This document shows positions 24,260 to 35,900 of a stretch of 64,000 nucleotides of DNA, in pieces. Below the pieces are notes generated by a model. The model was not told the origin of the DNA. It did not search any database and saw only the letters and a list, made by a program, of their open reading frames with translations. Position 1 is the first letter of the stretch. Every line of letters begins with the position of its first letter. Position numbers and translations under genes: made by a program. Origin of the DNA: Theobroma cacao (taxonomy: Eukaryota > Streptophyta > Magnoliopsida > Malvales > Malvaceae); contig NC_030858.1 in assembly GCF_000208745.1 (NCBI RefSeq), forward strand, positions 1,258,597-1,322,596. The letters run 5' to 3'.

Positions 24260-25393
24260 TTAATCTTTGAAAATGACGTCACTAGCTATACTCAACAAGG
24301 GCTGGATTGAATCTGGGGAAAACTTCCGAGCGAACAAGAACGGGTCACGCCGCTGCATCACGGACGAATCGGAGTCGTTGGTTCCGTCGTCCCCGTATCT
24401 AGGCTTGTCCTTTCTAAGCTGCATGATCAACTGGGGGCCCACCTCGGATGCCTCGTACATGCGGGGGTGACCATCGGAGCTGCCGTTCCAGTCCACGTGG
24501 GTCAGAGTGGCAGGCACAACGCCACGTTGATCTCGCATGTGCAAGAGGGTGGGAAAGTAATTTTCTTCCGGGTAACACGTGTCCCATACCACGCACGGTT
24601 GATTGAACTTGGCCCAAATCTTCTGGTCGCCAACGACAAGCCTCGCGTGCTTACGTGTCAGGGACCAAAACTGGGACCCAATCCTAAAATCCTCCAACTT
24701 AACCTCCGGCAACATCGCATCCGGCCCACGCGCCGCCCACCTGTCGTAACTCCCAATCTCGTTGTTCAGAATCTCGATGAAGCTTTTCTTGGACCGAGTT
24801 AGGGTTTTGTAAGCGAAGTTAAACGAGTGAATGGGTATGCAAGTGGCGGAGAAAAGGGCAAACATGTAATTTGATGGATCATGAAGCAGCGCGTGAGCCA
24901 ATAACCGCCGCGCAGCAGAGATGAGAGTAGGGGTGAAACGGAGAGCGGGTTTCGAAGGGATGACTCGGTTAGAGAACACGCCTGAAAACGGCAGGTCGTA
25001 TGGGTAAGTTGGGTCGGCATGGACATAAATATTGAAGAGGTTTCTAGGGGTTTGGTTAAAATAAAGCTCCCAGAGGGGCGCAAAAGGGAGAGGCGTTATG
25101 GTCAGGAATAAAAATGCAATCTTTTTAGGAGACCCAGGAAGGGGCTTGGAGCTGACTCGGGCAGCGACTCGGAACAGTGATTTGTCATCTTCTAGCGGAA
25201 GTGGCGGTGGTTTAAAGGAGAATCTTTGGTGGGTTTTGGCTGCAGGGACAAAATCCGGGACTGGGTTGTCTCCGGAACCGTCGATGACGGTGGTGGTTGT
25301 GGTGGTCGCCGGAGAATTGATTGTAATAATAACGGCTAAAGGCAAGCAGAGGAGCAGAGCACATAAAAGAGACAGCGGGGTTGGGGACAGCAT
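24260..25393 (-). CDS. GT14-family glycosyltransferase (Core-2/I-branching domain, DUF266 type)
   Basis: Predicted type II Golgi membrane protein of 377 residues in a single exon. A short cytosolic end is followed by one membrane anchor (about 5-27, LCALLLCLPLAVIITI), a variable stem, and a catalytic-type domain (from about residue 90: KKIAFLFLT, FNIYVHADP, FSNRVIPSK, HALLHDPSNYMFALFSATCIPI). Further motifs are GSQFWSLTRKHA, CYPEENYFPT and THVDWNG. These are hallmarks of the plant Core-2/I-branching group (BC10-like), whose acceptors are mostly unknown although cell-wall or arabinogalactan glycosylation is suspected. The position next to AP180 and KIX matches At4g32290. A CT-rich leader (sense strand) lies just upstream of the start at 25393, and ATG at 25393 gives a well-formed anchor. 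The exact reaction cannot be read from sequence. Confidence 0.92.
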   Translation of the reverse strand: MLSPTPLSLLCALLLCLPLAVIITINSPATTTTTTVIDGSGDNPVPDFVPAAKTHQRFSFKPPPLPLEDDKSLFRVAARVSSKPLPGSPKKIAFLFLTITPLPFAPLWELYFNQTPRNLFNIYVHADPTYPYDLPFSGVFSNRVIPSKPALRFTPTLISAARRLLAHALLHDPSNYMFALFSATCIPIHSFNFAYKTLTRSKKSFIEILNNEIGSYDRWAARGPDAMLPEVKLEDFRIGSQFWSLTRKHARLVVGDQKIWAKFNQPCVVWDTCYPEENYFPTLLHMRDQRGVVPATLTHVDWNGSSDGHPRMYEASEVGPQLIMQLRKDKPRYGDDGTNDSDSSVMQRRDPFLFARKFSPDSIQPLLSIASDVIFKD

Positions 25394-25455
25394 GGTTGAT
25401 CCTTTTCCTCCGTTGGAGTGGAAAGAGAGTGACTTTCAGACACTGAGCAGCCACA

Positions 25456-25482
25456 GAGAGAGAGAGAGAGAAAGGAAAAAAA
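25456..25482. repeat. GA/CT microsatellite in GT14 5' leader
   Basis: GA run (CT on the sense strand of the minus-strand glycosyltransferase gene), 63-89 bases upstream of its start. More GA-rich sequence follows to about 25522. Confidence 0.85.
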
Positions 25483-25522
25483 TCCTAGAGAGCGAAAGAG
25501 AGTGACATCTAGAGAGAGAAAA

Positions 25523-27105
25523 AGTGGGATTTGGTGTCAGCAGGAGGATTTGTGGAAATATTTTTTTATGGTAAGCTAAATCGACGGCGGAAAATAATAC
25601 AGGAAATATTTTTTTGTAATTATGTAAAGATAATAATGAAGGCAATGGAAATACTGCTTTTTCTGGTAATATTAGTGTGAATTAGTCAATCGGATTTCCA
25701 TATCTACGGGGCGTGAAATTTTTTTCTTCTTATGGTAAGTCAGTGGCTAAAACCTTAAAACTAATTTTATGGGATTCACACGTGGCTGACATGCAAGCAA
25801 AGTGGGACCCACATTTCTAAGTATGTTATTATTACTAAACAAAATTCAACTAAATGATTGTTGTCTTCTAGCTTAATATTCATTTTAGAGCTTAAGTTTG
25901 TCAATTTTTTTTTCTAAATTTAACTTATTATTTCATTTACATTATGATGTTAATTAAATCCTTAATTACTTTAACTTAGAAAAAGGAGATGAAAAGTGAA
26001 TAACGCGGTGTGTCGGCTAGTGGGTGGCTAAGCTTTGGCTAACCCACCCATCGACAACGGGACCATTTCCAGCCCAAAAAGAAGGGGGACGGGCTAAGGC
26101 TTGGACTCCGTCGTGGACAGATCATGGCCTACGCTGCTTGCATGGATCATTCACACGGTTCACTCCTTCACGCACCTAAAAAGTTTGCAGTTTTCCCAGA
26201 AGAGCTTCTTGGCCAATGGCTGCAATGAAGCAAAAAGTTGGTGAATTTTGCTGATGGAAGACACACTAGTGAAACGATAAACCTTGAATACTGATGGGTG
26301 TTTTTTAATCCTTTTTATCCGTACAAACACATGCTTCTTGATGGATACATGCATGCATGGATGAATCATGTTGTAGGTATGTACGTACATGTAGAATATA
26401 ATTTTTGAGGTTAATTTTTCTATTTTTGGCAATCAGGACAACCCTCAAAAAAGGTCAAAGCAACAGTCAAAAGCATGAGCTTTGGCCCTTGAGTGTATTG
26501 AGACATTGTAAGAGTAAGGGGATTTGCCAGTGTGTTGATGAAGTTTTGCAAATTACAAAGACTTTGCAGAGTTGGGCGGGGGGGGAGATGAGTAAGAGGT
26601 TGGGGTTACGTAGATGCCACCGACAGTGACAATGTTATCAATTCCACTACCCCTACCACTAGCATGTATGTATGGTCAGGACTCAGGACAGGAAGGTAGT
26701 AAAAAAGGAGCCAAAGAAACAATAAAAAAATAAGAGGAAAGAGAGAGAGAAAGAGAGAGACTCCTGGGGCTAGGGGAAGCAGGCATGTGGATGAGTGGGG
26801 GACATACCAAACTCATCAATTAAACCCCCTTGAAATTATTGAGTTTGTGACAGGAAAGAAAGAAAAAGAAAGCCCCAAACCAAGAAACCCCCCATCCTCT
26901 TTTCTCCCTCACTCTCGCTCTCTCTCTCTTTCACAGCTTATATTTGGCTTGGTACAGTACAGCATTTTTTGGTCAGTGTATGAAAAAGGAAAACCAAAAG
27001 CATAAGCTACCACAAGTTTCTACAGAGCCTGGCCTTTTGTTTCTCTTTGAAGAAACAAAAGCCTTTCTTTCTTCTCCGTTTCTTCTTCACTCAAAATCAT
27101 TGAAG
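25523..27105. other. Shared upstream region of GT14 (minus) and KIX (plus) genes
   Basis: Bidirectional promoter space. It holds AT-rich segments, GA-rich runs near 26740-26760 and a CT run near 26912-26930. Frames at 26160-26432 and 26405-26629 show no known motif. The last 200 bases are probably the KIX 5' leader. Confidence 0.5.
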
Positions 27106-28896
27106 ATGCCTAGACCAGGTCCAAGACCTTATGTCTGTGAGAGAAGAGCTTGGCACAGTGATAGACACCAACCCATGAGAGGTTCTCTCATTCAAGAAAT
27201 TTTCAGGTGCTTTCCCACTTTCACTTTGTATTTCTTTCATGTGCAAGTATATCTAATTAGTAGATTTGTTTGTCACTAGTATTTTTTTTTATATGTATTT
27301 GATTTTGTTTAGAGTTGTAAACGAGATTCATAGCTCAGCAACCAAGAAGAACAAGGAATGGCAAGAGAAACTTCCTGTTGTTGTCTTGAAAGCAGAAGAA
27401 ATTATGTATTCCAAAGCCAATTCTGAGGTAAAAATTTTCTCCTTTTGCCCACTGTCTGTTGAAACTTAACACTGCTCATCCTCCTCTGCTTGGCTATATT
27501 AAGTTTTAAATGGAAAGAACAAACCTTGATCACGATATCTTCTGTCGTTTTGCTCGTTCCTTGTGTAGTTTGGAGACCAAATAAATTTGTTAGTAGTAAA
27601 TGCGTTGGGTTCTCTTCTCTTCTTCTTTAATGGAGGGGGTGGGATTGGTTCTGTTGATCTGTCAAGTTAATATTTTTCATTCTAATTATTGCGCAGGCTG
27701 AGTACATGGACCTTAAATCCCTGTGGGATCGAACAAATGATGCTATTAACACAATCATTAAACGCGATGAGAGTACTGAAACAGGAGAGCTTCTTCAACC
27801 TTGTATTGAAGGTACCCTTTCAATTCTGCTGGCTAATTTCCTCTGTTTGAATTTGAGGCCAAGTATGCATATTCGCAATTGGGGCTTTGTTGCTTCTGGA
27901 TATTTTTTGGGTTAATCATTAAGAGCACTGCCTTCAAATGTAGTACCTTTTATAAAGTGTACTTTCTTTTGTCCCTGAGATGTGATTTATCTATCTTATT
28001 GCTGGTTAGCTGCTCTCAATTTAGGCTGCACCCCAAGAAGAACCTTGAGGAGCCAACGCAATTGCAATCCGAGGTGTTACCTTAGCCCGGGCACTCAAGA
28101 AGCAGAGAACACTACTCAAGCAAATCTCACAACTAACCCAAATTTCATGGCTAGTTATTCTGGCTTCATGAAATCCACAATCATGAACGTGACTCATTTG
28201 GGCTCTGAATCTCAGAAGCACATTGCCCAGGACAGTAATTGCACCACTTACAAGTTTCCTTTTGCATCTGAGAATGGGCCTCTTCCTAGTAATAGCCAAT
28301 GCTTACCTATGGAGAAGTATCCTCCTCCTAATTTGTATTCAGTTTATCCTCTTTACTATGGAAACCACCTTCAATTTGAAGAAATGCAGCATGGTTTTGG
28401 AATCTTCCCCAAGTCAATTTCTAACACGGTAGAGCCTGCTAAGATGGGTGTCATTGATAACCTCTTCTCTTCTGATGTGGACTCTTCAAATAACATGAAC
28501 CAAACGGATGTGAGCAATACTTCTAACAACCCACATGAAAATGCCTGTGATCTATCGTTGCGGTTGGGCCCTCTTTCGATACCTTGCCTGAGTGTTGGAA
28601 AGAGTCGGCCTCAGGTAATTGAAGACACTGGTTCCACCTCCCTAGAGTGGAACAGGTTCGGTGATCTGACACCATCAATTGATAAAATGTTATCTTCCTT
28701 TCCTAGGAGCAACAGAGATGACCCTTTGAACTCATCTTTAAACAGATGGAGTCTAGAAGGTGAGCATGTGAATGTAGATGCAACAATGAGAAAGAGAAAG
28801 ACAGTTTATGGTCCAACAGTGGATCAGCAATTTTGTTTGCCGCCAAAGCTTCCTTACAGCCACTTAACTGGAAGAATGAAAAGTGCAGGATCCTAG
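27106..28896 (+). CDS. KIX8/KIX9: KIX-domain transcriptional corepressor adaptor (KIX8/KIX9-like)
   Basis: Nuclear adaptor that, in Arabidopsis, links PEAPOD (PPD) proteins to TOPLESS to restrain meristemoid division and leaf growth. Four exons (27106-27206, 27313-27427, 27697-27811, 28010-28896) give 405 residues. The KIX domain fills about residues 1-115: it opens MPRPGPRPYVCERRAWHSDR and continues with EIFRVVNEIHSSATKKNKEW, KLPVVVLKAEEIMYSKANSE, RTNDAINTIIKRDEST and CIEAALNLGC. A linker follows, then an EAR repression motif LSLRL at residues 292-296 (CDLSLRLGP), which is the expected TOPLESS contact. All introns are phase-consistent and the exon-intron layout is that of KIX8/9. The position between GT14 and SD2-5 favours orthology to At4g32295 (KIX9). 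Confidence 0.93.
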
Positions 28897-29443
28897 ACTC
28901 AGTCCCTTTAGACCATTGACATGGCCTTGGTGAGTATGTGCTGCTGAAGCTCTTTTTTTTTTTTTTTTCTTTTTTTGCCATCTTTTTGTAGTTATAGTTA
29001 TGTGTTGATGAGCAGTGTGTTTAAACGTTGCAAGAATGTGAGGTGTAAATATTGAGTGAGTTTCAGTTAGACGAGGCAATCACCAACAAACGGACTGAAG
29101 GGGCTCTTGATCCGCAATGTATAAAGAATGTTGTCTTACATGTTGCTGCTTGTAGAACTTTAAACCCTATTAGTCAATGTTAACTTTTGATACCGCTATT
29201 TCCTTCTGTCTGATCCATGGCTTTATTTGATAAACACCCTGGAAAACAGTAAAGTGGAAAAGCATAAGAATAATATAAATGCTTTGGGTACTGTATTGGG
29301 GGCAACTTAGCCATAGGCTTTTTCTGTGATCAGCTTTCATTTCTGCTTAGTTGTGGTTGTGACACATGGACAGTATGTTATCTGTGAGGAAAAGTTGTTC
29401 TTTTCTCTTCACCTGGCCTTAAACTTACCCATTAGAAGAAATA

Positions 29444-29483
29444 ATCTCATCAATGGACAAGTTATCTCATCGGTGGACAACTT
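29444..29483 (+). repeat. Imperfect 20-bp tandem repeat
   Basis: Two adjacent 20-base units of the form ATCTCATCRRTGGACAASTT (29444-29463 and 29464-29483) differ at three positions. Confidence 0.75.
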
Positions 29484-29940
29484 GTCTGATTGGTTTGATT
29501 AAGAAGGTAGGGCAAGAACTAATAAATGAAAAATCTGGCAGAAAAAGCTATTGTTTGTATGAGTGCTGAGTAGGGGACAAGGTCTCTTTACAAGATCTAA
29601 CCAGTATTATTTTCTTAGTCAATATTCTTGATGGCCGTTATGTGGGCCCTGTATACTTGGTCTAATTAGGAAGGGTGGAAATCATTAATGAATGACTGGG
29701 GGAGTTTGCCTTTTCTTTATTTTGAGTACTGAGCTGCCATTGGTGGGGTCAGATTCTAATCTTTCTTGGTTTCAAGTTTCAACCTTGATTGTGGTGGAGA
29801 ATATGGACCTTTCTGATAATGTAATTTTGTCTTTAAAAAGCTTTAGGGAGAGATCTGCAAAAGTATGGACGGAGGTTCAAAGGTTCCTGGGCATCTGAAA
29901 GTATAGAAATGACTGACTCTTGCTGCTTCATCTACGTTTT

Positions 29941-30078
29941 GAGTCTGCCATTGGGAACCTGAGGCATCTTTCAAGGTTGATATTGAGAAGATCGAGGAAT
30001 CCCCAGCTGACAAAAAAGAAGGCATGGAGATTGGGCGTTTTGTAGGAATTATTCCATCCTTTGCTTTTATATGGGTTT
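29941..30078 (+). pseudogene. Possible coding relic (unassigned)
   Basis: A stop-to-stop frame with a strikingly protein-like, charged composition (FKVDIEKIEESPADKKEG, then MEIGRFVGIIPS) ends in TGA. It has no start codon at its head, no clear upstream acceptor, and no family that I recognise. It may be an exon scrap of a decayed gene, an alternative terminal exon, or chance. Confidence 0.25.
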
Positions 30079-30407
30079 GATCATAGTGAGAAGATTAATG
30101 TTTCAGTAAAGCTTCTTACTTAAGCTTGGGGAGTTGCTGGGAGTTCAGCTTTTCTGATCAATTTATGATGAAGCATGGTATCAAAATGGGAGCAATATTG
30201 ATTCTATTTCAGGTTGGAAAGTAGGTTATGAACCGAAAGCTAATGGTAGGGCGTTACAATCTTCAAATTTTGCTGCATTATTATGATAATTTATTAGATC
30301 GAACTAAACCTAATCGAGTTTCAAGATAGTTGTACATCAATTTCTTTGCATGAACACTTCGGAGAGTAAGAAAATTACTAAACAAGAACTCAAAAACACT
30401 CTTTGCT

Positions 30408-32934
30408 TTACATAAGGAAGTCAGTTGAAGAAGTTGCAGAGGAGGAGCAGGAGGAGGAAGAAGAAGAGCTATAATGAAAATCAATCTGCAGTCGCTGGTG
30501 AAGAGAGAAAGTAGACGCTGTGCCCTTTTTCTCTTCCTCTTCAAGTTCCCCGACCGGTATAGCAGCCAGAAACCTTTTAATATACTCCCTGCAACACTCT
30601 TTCCCACTGCAAATTACCTCTTCGCCACCTCCCTCCTTCCTCTCCGCCTCACCTGTTTCCTCTGAGCTGCATGCTTCTTGCTTCCCGGCCTTCTTCCCAT
30701 ACAACAAACTCGAGCCATCAAACTTCAACATGTATGCCTGGTTACACCCCTCAAACAGCCGCTCACCCAAAGAATCAATGATGTAATAAGCGTTTGATTC
30801 AGCCTTCAACACGAAGAAATGATCGTTCCAGCTAACGATATAAACCCTCGGGGCACAATCATTTCTGTCGCTGCTTATTTCATCCCATATCTCATCAAAA
30901 GACATGGCACCCTTTAAGCACTCGAATTTCTCAGGGCTAAAGAACCCAGTAAACGATTTGTCTTTCAAGACTGTTACAGGCCTGAGATCAGCTTCCAAAA
31001 CGGTCTCGAGATCGAAGTGTTTATCAGGGAAGGAATTGGTATAAGTTATGTTGTCACAAAGCTTACGCCATTCTGATGATCCTTCTGTAATCAGGCTGTC
31101 AAATTGAAGTCTTGTTGGCATGAAGTCCTGGTTTGAATGGAGCCAGTGGGCGATGACTGCGACCAGGGCCGTGCAGGCACTCTCCCCGTAGGCTCTCTCA
31201 CTCCGTTGGTCAAACGAGGCAAAGAACACATTGGTTTTGAGCCTTGATTGTTCATTTCTGCTGACTAATTCTTTCACTTCCCAGCAGCTTGAATCCTGCA
31301 AGAAGTGAATGCATCATGAAAATTAGCTACTACTCAAAATCAAAACTTGACAAATGAAGTGATTGGTAATAAAACAGAGAAAAGACAAAACCAACCTGGG
31401 AGTCAACGACAGAACAGCTTCGAGGGCGTTGGTGGACGTCAGATTCGTTACTTTCACTGTTCTCATTAGTCAACGACTCTGTTTTCTTCCTGAACGATCT
31501 AAAACTTAACTGCCTTTTCTTCCGGGGGAACAGCCTTACCATGTGGTTCTGGGTAGTTTCCAAACTTTGGGACGATTCCAACTCAGGTCCTAAACTCAGC
31601 TCGCCGCTGCTACTTTCACTCGTGGTGGTGGACTCACTCCCATGCAAGCCATCTGAGTCAAATATAAGTGACTCGTCCGAGTCGCACGAACTCGGCTGCT
31701 TCTTTTGACAGCTGGTCTTACCCCTCTTTTCCTTCTTCTGGCGCGTCAACCCCTTCACCATCTTAAAGAACCCATCTTCCTTGTTTGACTCGGCTGAGCT
31801 TTGGACACTTCCTGCCGTGTCTGGTGGTCCTCTGACCTCCGCAAAGCTCACTAAAATCTTCACAAAAACAAAAGTTTTACCATAATCATTGATTAAGTAA
31901 TTACTTATAATAAGTTAGTTGGGATTATCTTCCAGAAATTGGTGATATAAAGCTGTCAATTGATTCTTTACAGCAGAGGCCATCACACTGCTTTCTTGGA
32001 TAAATAAAATTCAATTATCTAAAAATAGAAAGCTATAATCTGGAATTTTTTTTCCTTTTTCTGTTATAACATTAACATAAGAACTAAGAAGGGTAAGACA
32101 GAAACAGCTTGGTTAAGTTTGATGGTGACTCCATTTTTAATCATAAGCTCAGCACCATGACAGAGTCAGAAATTGCTCTAAGTTAAAATAATAGTATTCT
32201 AATTCCAGAAATTAAATAAACTAACATGAAATATTCAAAGTTTGTCTAAGTCTTGACAGAACAAAGTATGGAATAAAATATTTGAAACAGAGAGGAGCCA
32301 ATGCAGAATGAGTTGGGACGAAGAAAAGGTTAATCGAACATTGGAACTTACCGAAAGAATAGCTTTGATGGCCGAACCATCGACGTTCAACGTGATCGGA
32401 ACCTTTCTTTCAATCTCGGAACACTCCATTTCCGATACCAGCTCAGCCAAATTCAACGAAACTTTCCCCACCACCGCCAATCTACCCCTATTTTCCCCGT
32501 CCTCCCCCTATGATCCACCCAACAAATCAATACCCAAAAAGAAAATCCAAAGTTCTTTTTCAATGAATCAAAAAGGAGATGGGGATATAGTAATAATTGC
32601 TTACATGTAAGACATTGAACAACGCATCCCAAGAACCAGAAGCACGATCTTTGGAAACAGATGGAAAATCGCATAAGCTCTCGAATTCATCATCCCATTC
32701 GATTGACTTACCATTTCCTACAATTCTCACGCTGCTACGATCCCTTCTATGCCTTGAAGACGATTTGTAAAATGGAACCAATCCAGACTTGGGTCTTTTC
32801 CATACCATCTCAACCAACACCATTTTCTTACTAACTCCTTCATCTTCTTCCTCACTTCCGCGTAACCCTTCAAGCTTCAAAGGTTTCACCTTCACGTGCA
32901 ACCTCTTCATCGGCGACCTCACCGCCCACTTCAT
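30408..32934 (-). CDS. NT-C2 (EEIG1/EHBP1) domain protein
   Basis: Plant-specific protein with an N-terminal C2-like membrane-targeting module, resembling Arabidopsis At2g25460. Four phase-0 exons (32934-32605, 32507-32352, 31857-31396, 31295-30408) give 611 residues. The NT-C2 domain spans about 1-170: KLHVKVKPLKLEGL-like basic start (here RLHVKVKPLKLEG), VEMVWKRPK, WDDEFESLCDF, FNVLH, KVSLNLAELVSE and ILVSFAEVR. A Ser/Lys-rich linker follows (about 170-315). The C-terminal half holds a conserved block with FASFDQRSERAYGESACTAL, VIAHWLHSN and YIVSWNDHFFVLK, and finally an acidic stretch and a serine run. The biochemical role is unknown; related proteins act in organelle positioning and membrane trafficking. 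It is convergent with the KIX gene. Confidence 0.88.
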
Positions 32935-35900
32935 CTTCTCTTCAAGTTTTGAGATAAGAGAAAGTTTGTAAGTGCTATTTACGGAAATTTGGGATCAAAG
33001 TCTAAAGAGATTCCTTGGCAGAGAATAAGAAAACCAGAGACCAGAGTGCTGGAAACCAAGACTCGTTCTAAATTCGGGTCAGAGACAGGGAGGGAAAATG
33101 CCCCGATTAAGAAAGGAAAGCCGTGTATCAGCGCGGGAAATCACGTGTACAACTCGTGATCTTGTTGTCGGACTTACGTGGCGAGTTCTCATTGGAGACG
33201 TAAGATAAAAGAGTTTGGTAGAAAGTTTAACACAGTGTCATGGAGCCCTGTGGGAAACTGCCACGTGGAACGCGGCAGCCAATCCGACATGTGACTTACG
33301 CGTAGGCTAAAGCAAAACCGAAACATATCCGTTAAGGGTTTTGGTTTGCTTGGAAATTGTCGTTGTGAACGCGTGCGAAATTGGTCCTAACGCTTTCAAG
33401 GAAAGTAACTGCCAGCTGCAGTTAAAACCCTGGTTTGCGTTTGCGTTTGAGATGAGCCACGTGCCTAAAAGTGTTGCTTTCGCCCTTGAGACTACCTGGC
33501 AGTCACGTGCTTCGATTTTTGGTTTTGGAGATTGGGCTTGTGAGAATTAGAGATTTCAACATGGGCTGGGTTGGGTTGGGCCACTTCAAAATTTGACAAT
33601 TGGATTCAAAATGGGCTTAAAGAAAAGGGCTCTTATTGGGCGGGTTAGGCCCAACAGCAGATCTAAATGGGAAGAGCCCAAAGGCAAAAGAAGTAACTCT
33701 ATAAATTGATTCCAAATTTGAATCAGTGTTAAGCATGAATGAATAGCTTAAAACAAAGTCTCTGAATTGTGTTCAATTATGTAATTAAGCTTTAATCTTT
33801 TTATTGTATTCAATTTTTTTTATTTTTTTTATTTTTAGTTACACAAATCTGTAATTCTAACAAAAGATTAATAGATGTCAAACTTAATGATAATTGATAT
33901 TTTTCGTTCATGTGATATGTGGTGTGATAATTGACAGGTCCACATAACGAATGATGTGAATTGGGTTATGTGAACACATCATTGAGCCATGTCATATACC
34001 ATGTAAATACAAGATGCTAGCAGCATTAGGTTTGATCGTTGTTAATTTCTCATTAAAATTAAAGATTTGTGTGGGTACAAGTCGAAAGATAAATATTAAA
34101 ATTTAATTCTTTCAATTGAAATTAAAAGAAGAATTACCTCCCATTTTTTATTTGCTTTTCAAAAAATGGTGGGAGAGCAACTTGCAAAAGGAAAAAACTA
34201 ACATTTTTCTTACCCACTCTTGCCATCAAATCCCAAATAGAACATGCTGATGATCACTTTTGAGACTTGTGCAATTTAATTATTATATACACTTTAAATG
34301 TGCGAATAATTAATTTACAAAGTTCAAAAGTCCTCCTCAATTCGTTGAAAAATCCAAACTTCAAAAGGCTTTTAAGATTATCTAATGCATACTTTAATGT
34401 TGAAAACTTGTTTTTTTTTTTTTTTTTCTATCACGTACGACTTTAAACCTTTGACAGGGTTTTGTGATGATCAGCCTGAAAACCAAGTAAAAACCCTACC
34501 TTTTTCCCCAGTGCATTCCCAAAGGAATGACCTTTGCCCCTGTCAGCTCTCATCTCTAATAAAATATTGTATTAGCAGGAATTTTCACCTCTAATTTATT
34601 TTAAGTGGTTCGTGCTGATGACCTAAAAGCTCCTCCCTTTATCCTTCTCTATTGGTTTTTCTTCTTCTTTAATTTGGGAAACATTACATGTTCTAGATCA
34701 AGATATGATGTCATTTTGACATAGCTATTACTGATGCAATACGTTTAATGGGAAAGATGTTTCCTTAAGCAGGCAAATTCATGGAATTTTGATGAAGTCT
34801 AAAGCAACCCCAAGTTTCTTCATTTCCGTGCAAGAAGTTTCTTGCCATAAAGGATTGGCTCTATTCAACCCAGTCTTCCTATAATAATATCTATTATGGA
34901 AAGATCAATTTTATTTAAAGAGTTTATGTTTAATATACTGTAGACGAATAGATTTTATATATTATTGAGAAATCAAATGTTATTACTTCATCAATAAATA
35001 ATTTAAAAATTGAAAATTTTTAAAAAATTTTAAAGTATTTATTTAAAAAAAAAATTTTATAGTTAATGTATAAATATTATATACACTAAAGGTATATCAG
35101 AGGAGATTAGATTATATATGCACCCAAATGTATTGTGTAAGGGCAAATTAGATGAAGTTGTTAATTAGCTTAGCTTCATTAGAGATTCTAGAAGGATTGA
35201 TTTTTCTCTTGCTATCAAAGAAATATGTTATTCATGTGTTCACATCTCCCCCATTCTCAAAAACCATTTTAAGTAATATCTTGGGACAAGGAATCAAATA
35301 GAGGAATTGTAGAAGATTTGCATGTCTATAAAAAAAAAAAAAATAATCAAGAACTTCTCTCTTTTGTTTAAATTTTTAGCATAGTCTGAACTTAATAATT
35401 TTGAATGAATTCACTTCTATATATTTTTCTTTAAAAATCATTATACAATACAGATTATAAACTAAATCAATAAAATTTTATTAGATTTCGATTATGTTTA
35501 GATTATAATTACAATATTATTAATTTCATTCTTTTTCAAATTATTTAAAAACTTGACATGCATGCATGGTAATTTCTTTTATAAATGCTCATTGTCATTT
35601 GACACATTTTAACCTTAAAACTTTACGAGAGATGAAACCCTAGTCCCATGCAAGTTAAAAAGAACCTGCTGTCTGCACAGCTCCCAGTCCAAAATCCAAG
35701 AAAAACCAAGTTGTAAAAACTGGGTTTTGCATCCACGAGACAAGAAACAGGAAAGATTGGTAAAGATGAGTAGACAGGCTGTGGAAGATCCATGAAATCA
35801 TGAGCCAGACCCTCTTCCCCCCCGATTCCCATGTGAGAAACCCATGAAACGCTGTCTGTTCGCCATTTGTCTCAAAGTCTCTTCCTTGGTAAAATGATGC

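Larger units (their letters stand above)
28897..30407. other. Intergenic region between convergent KIX and NT-C2 genes
   Basis: KIX 3' flank with a long T run at 28952-28976, an imperfect 20-bp tandem repeat at 29444-29483, and a coding-like island at about 29.93-30.08 kb described separately. No complete gene is evident. Confidence 0.55.

Noticed and set aside
25098..25505. 135-residue plus-strand frame.
   Set aside because: Antisense shadow of the GT14 gene and its GA-rich leader.
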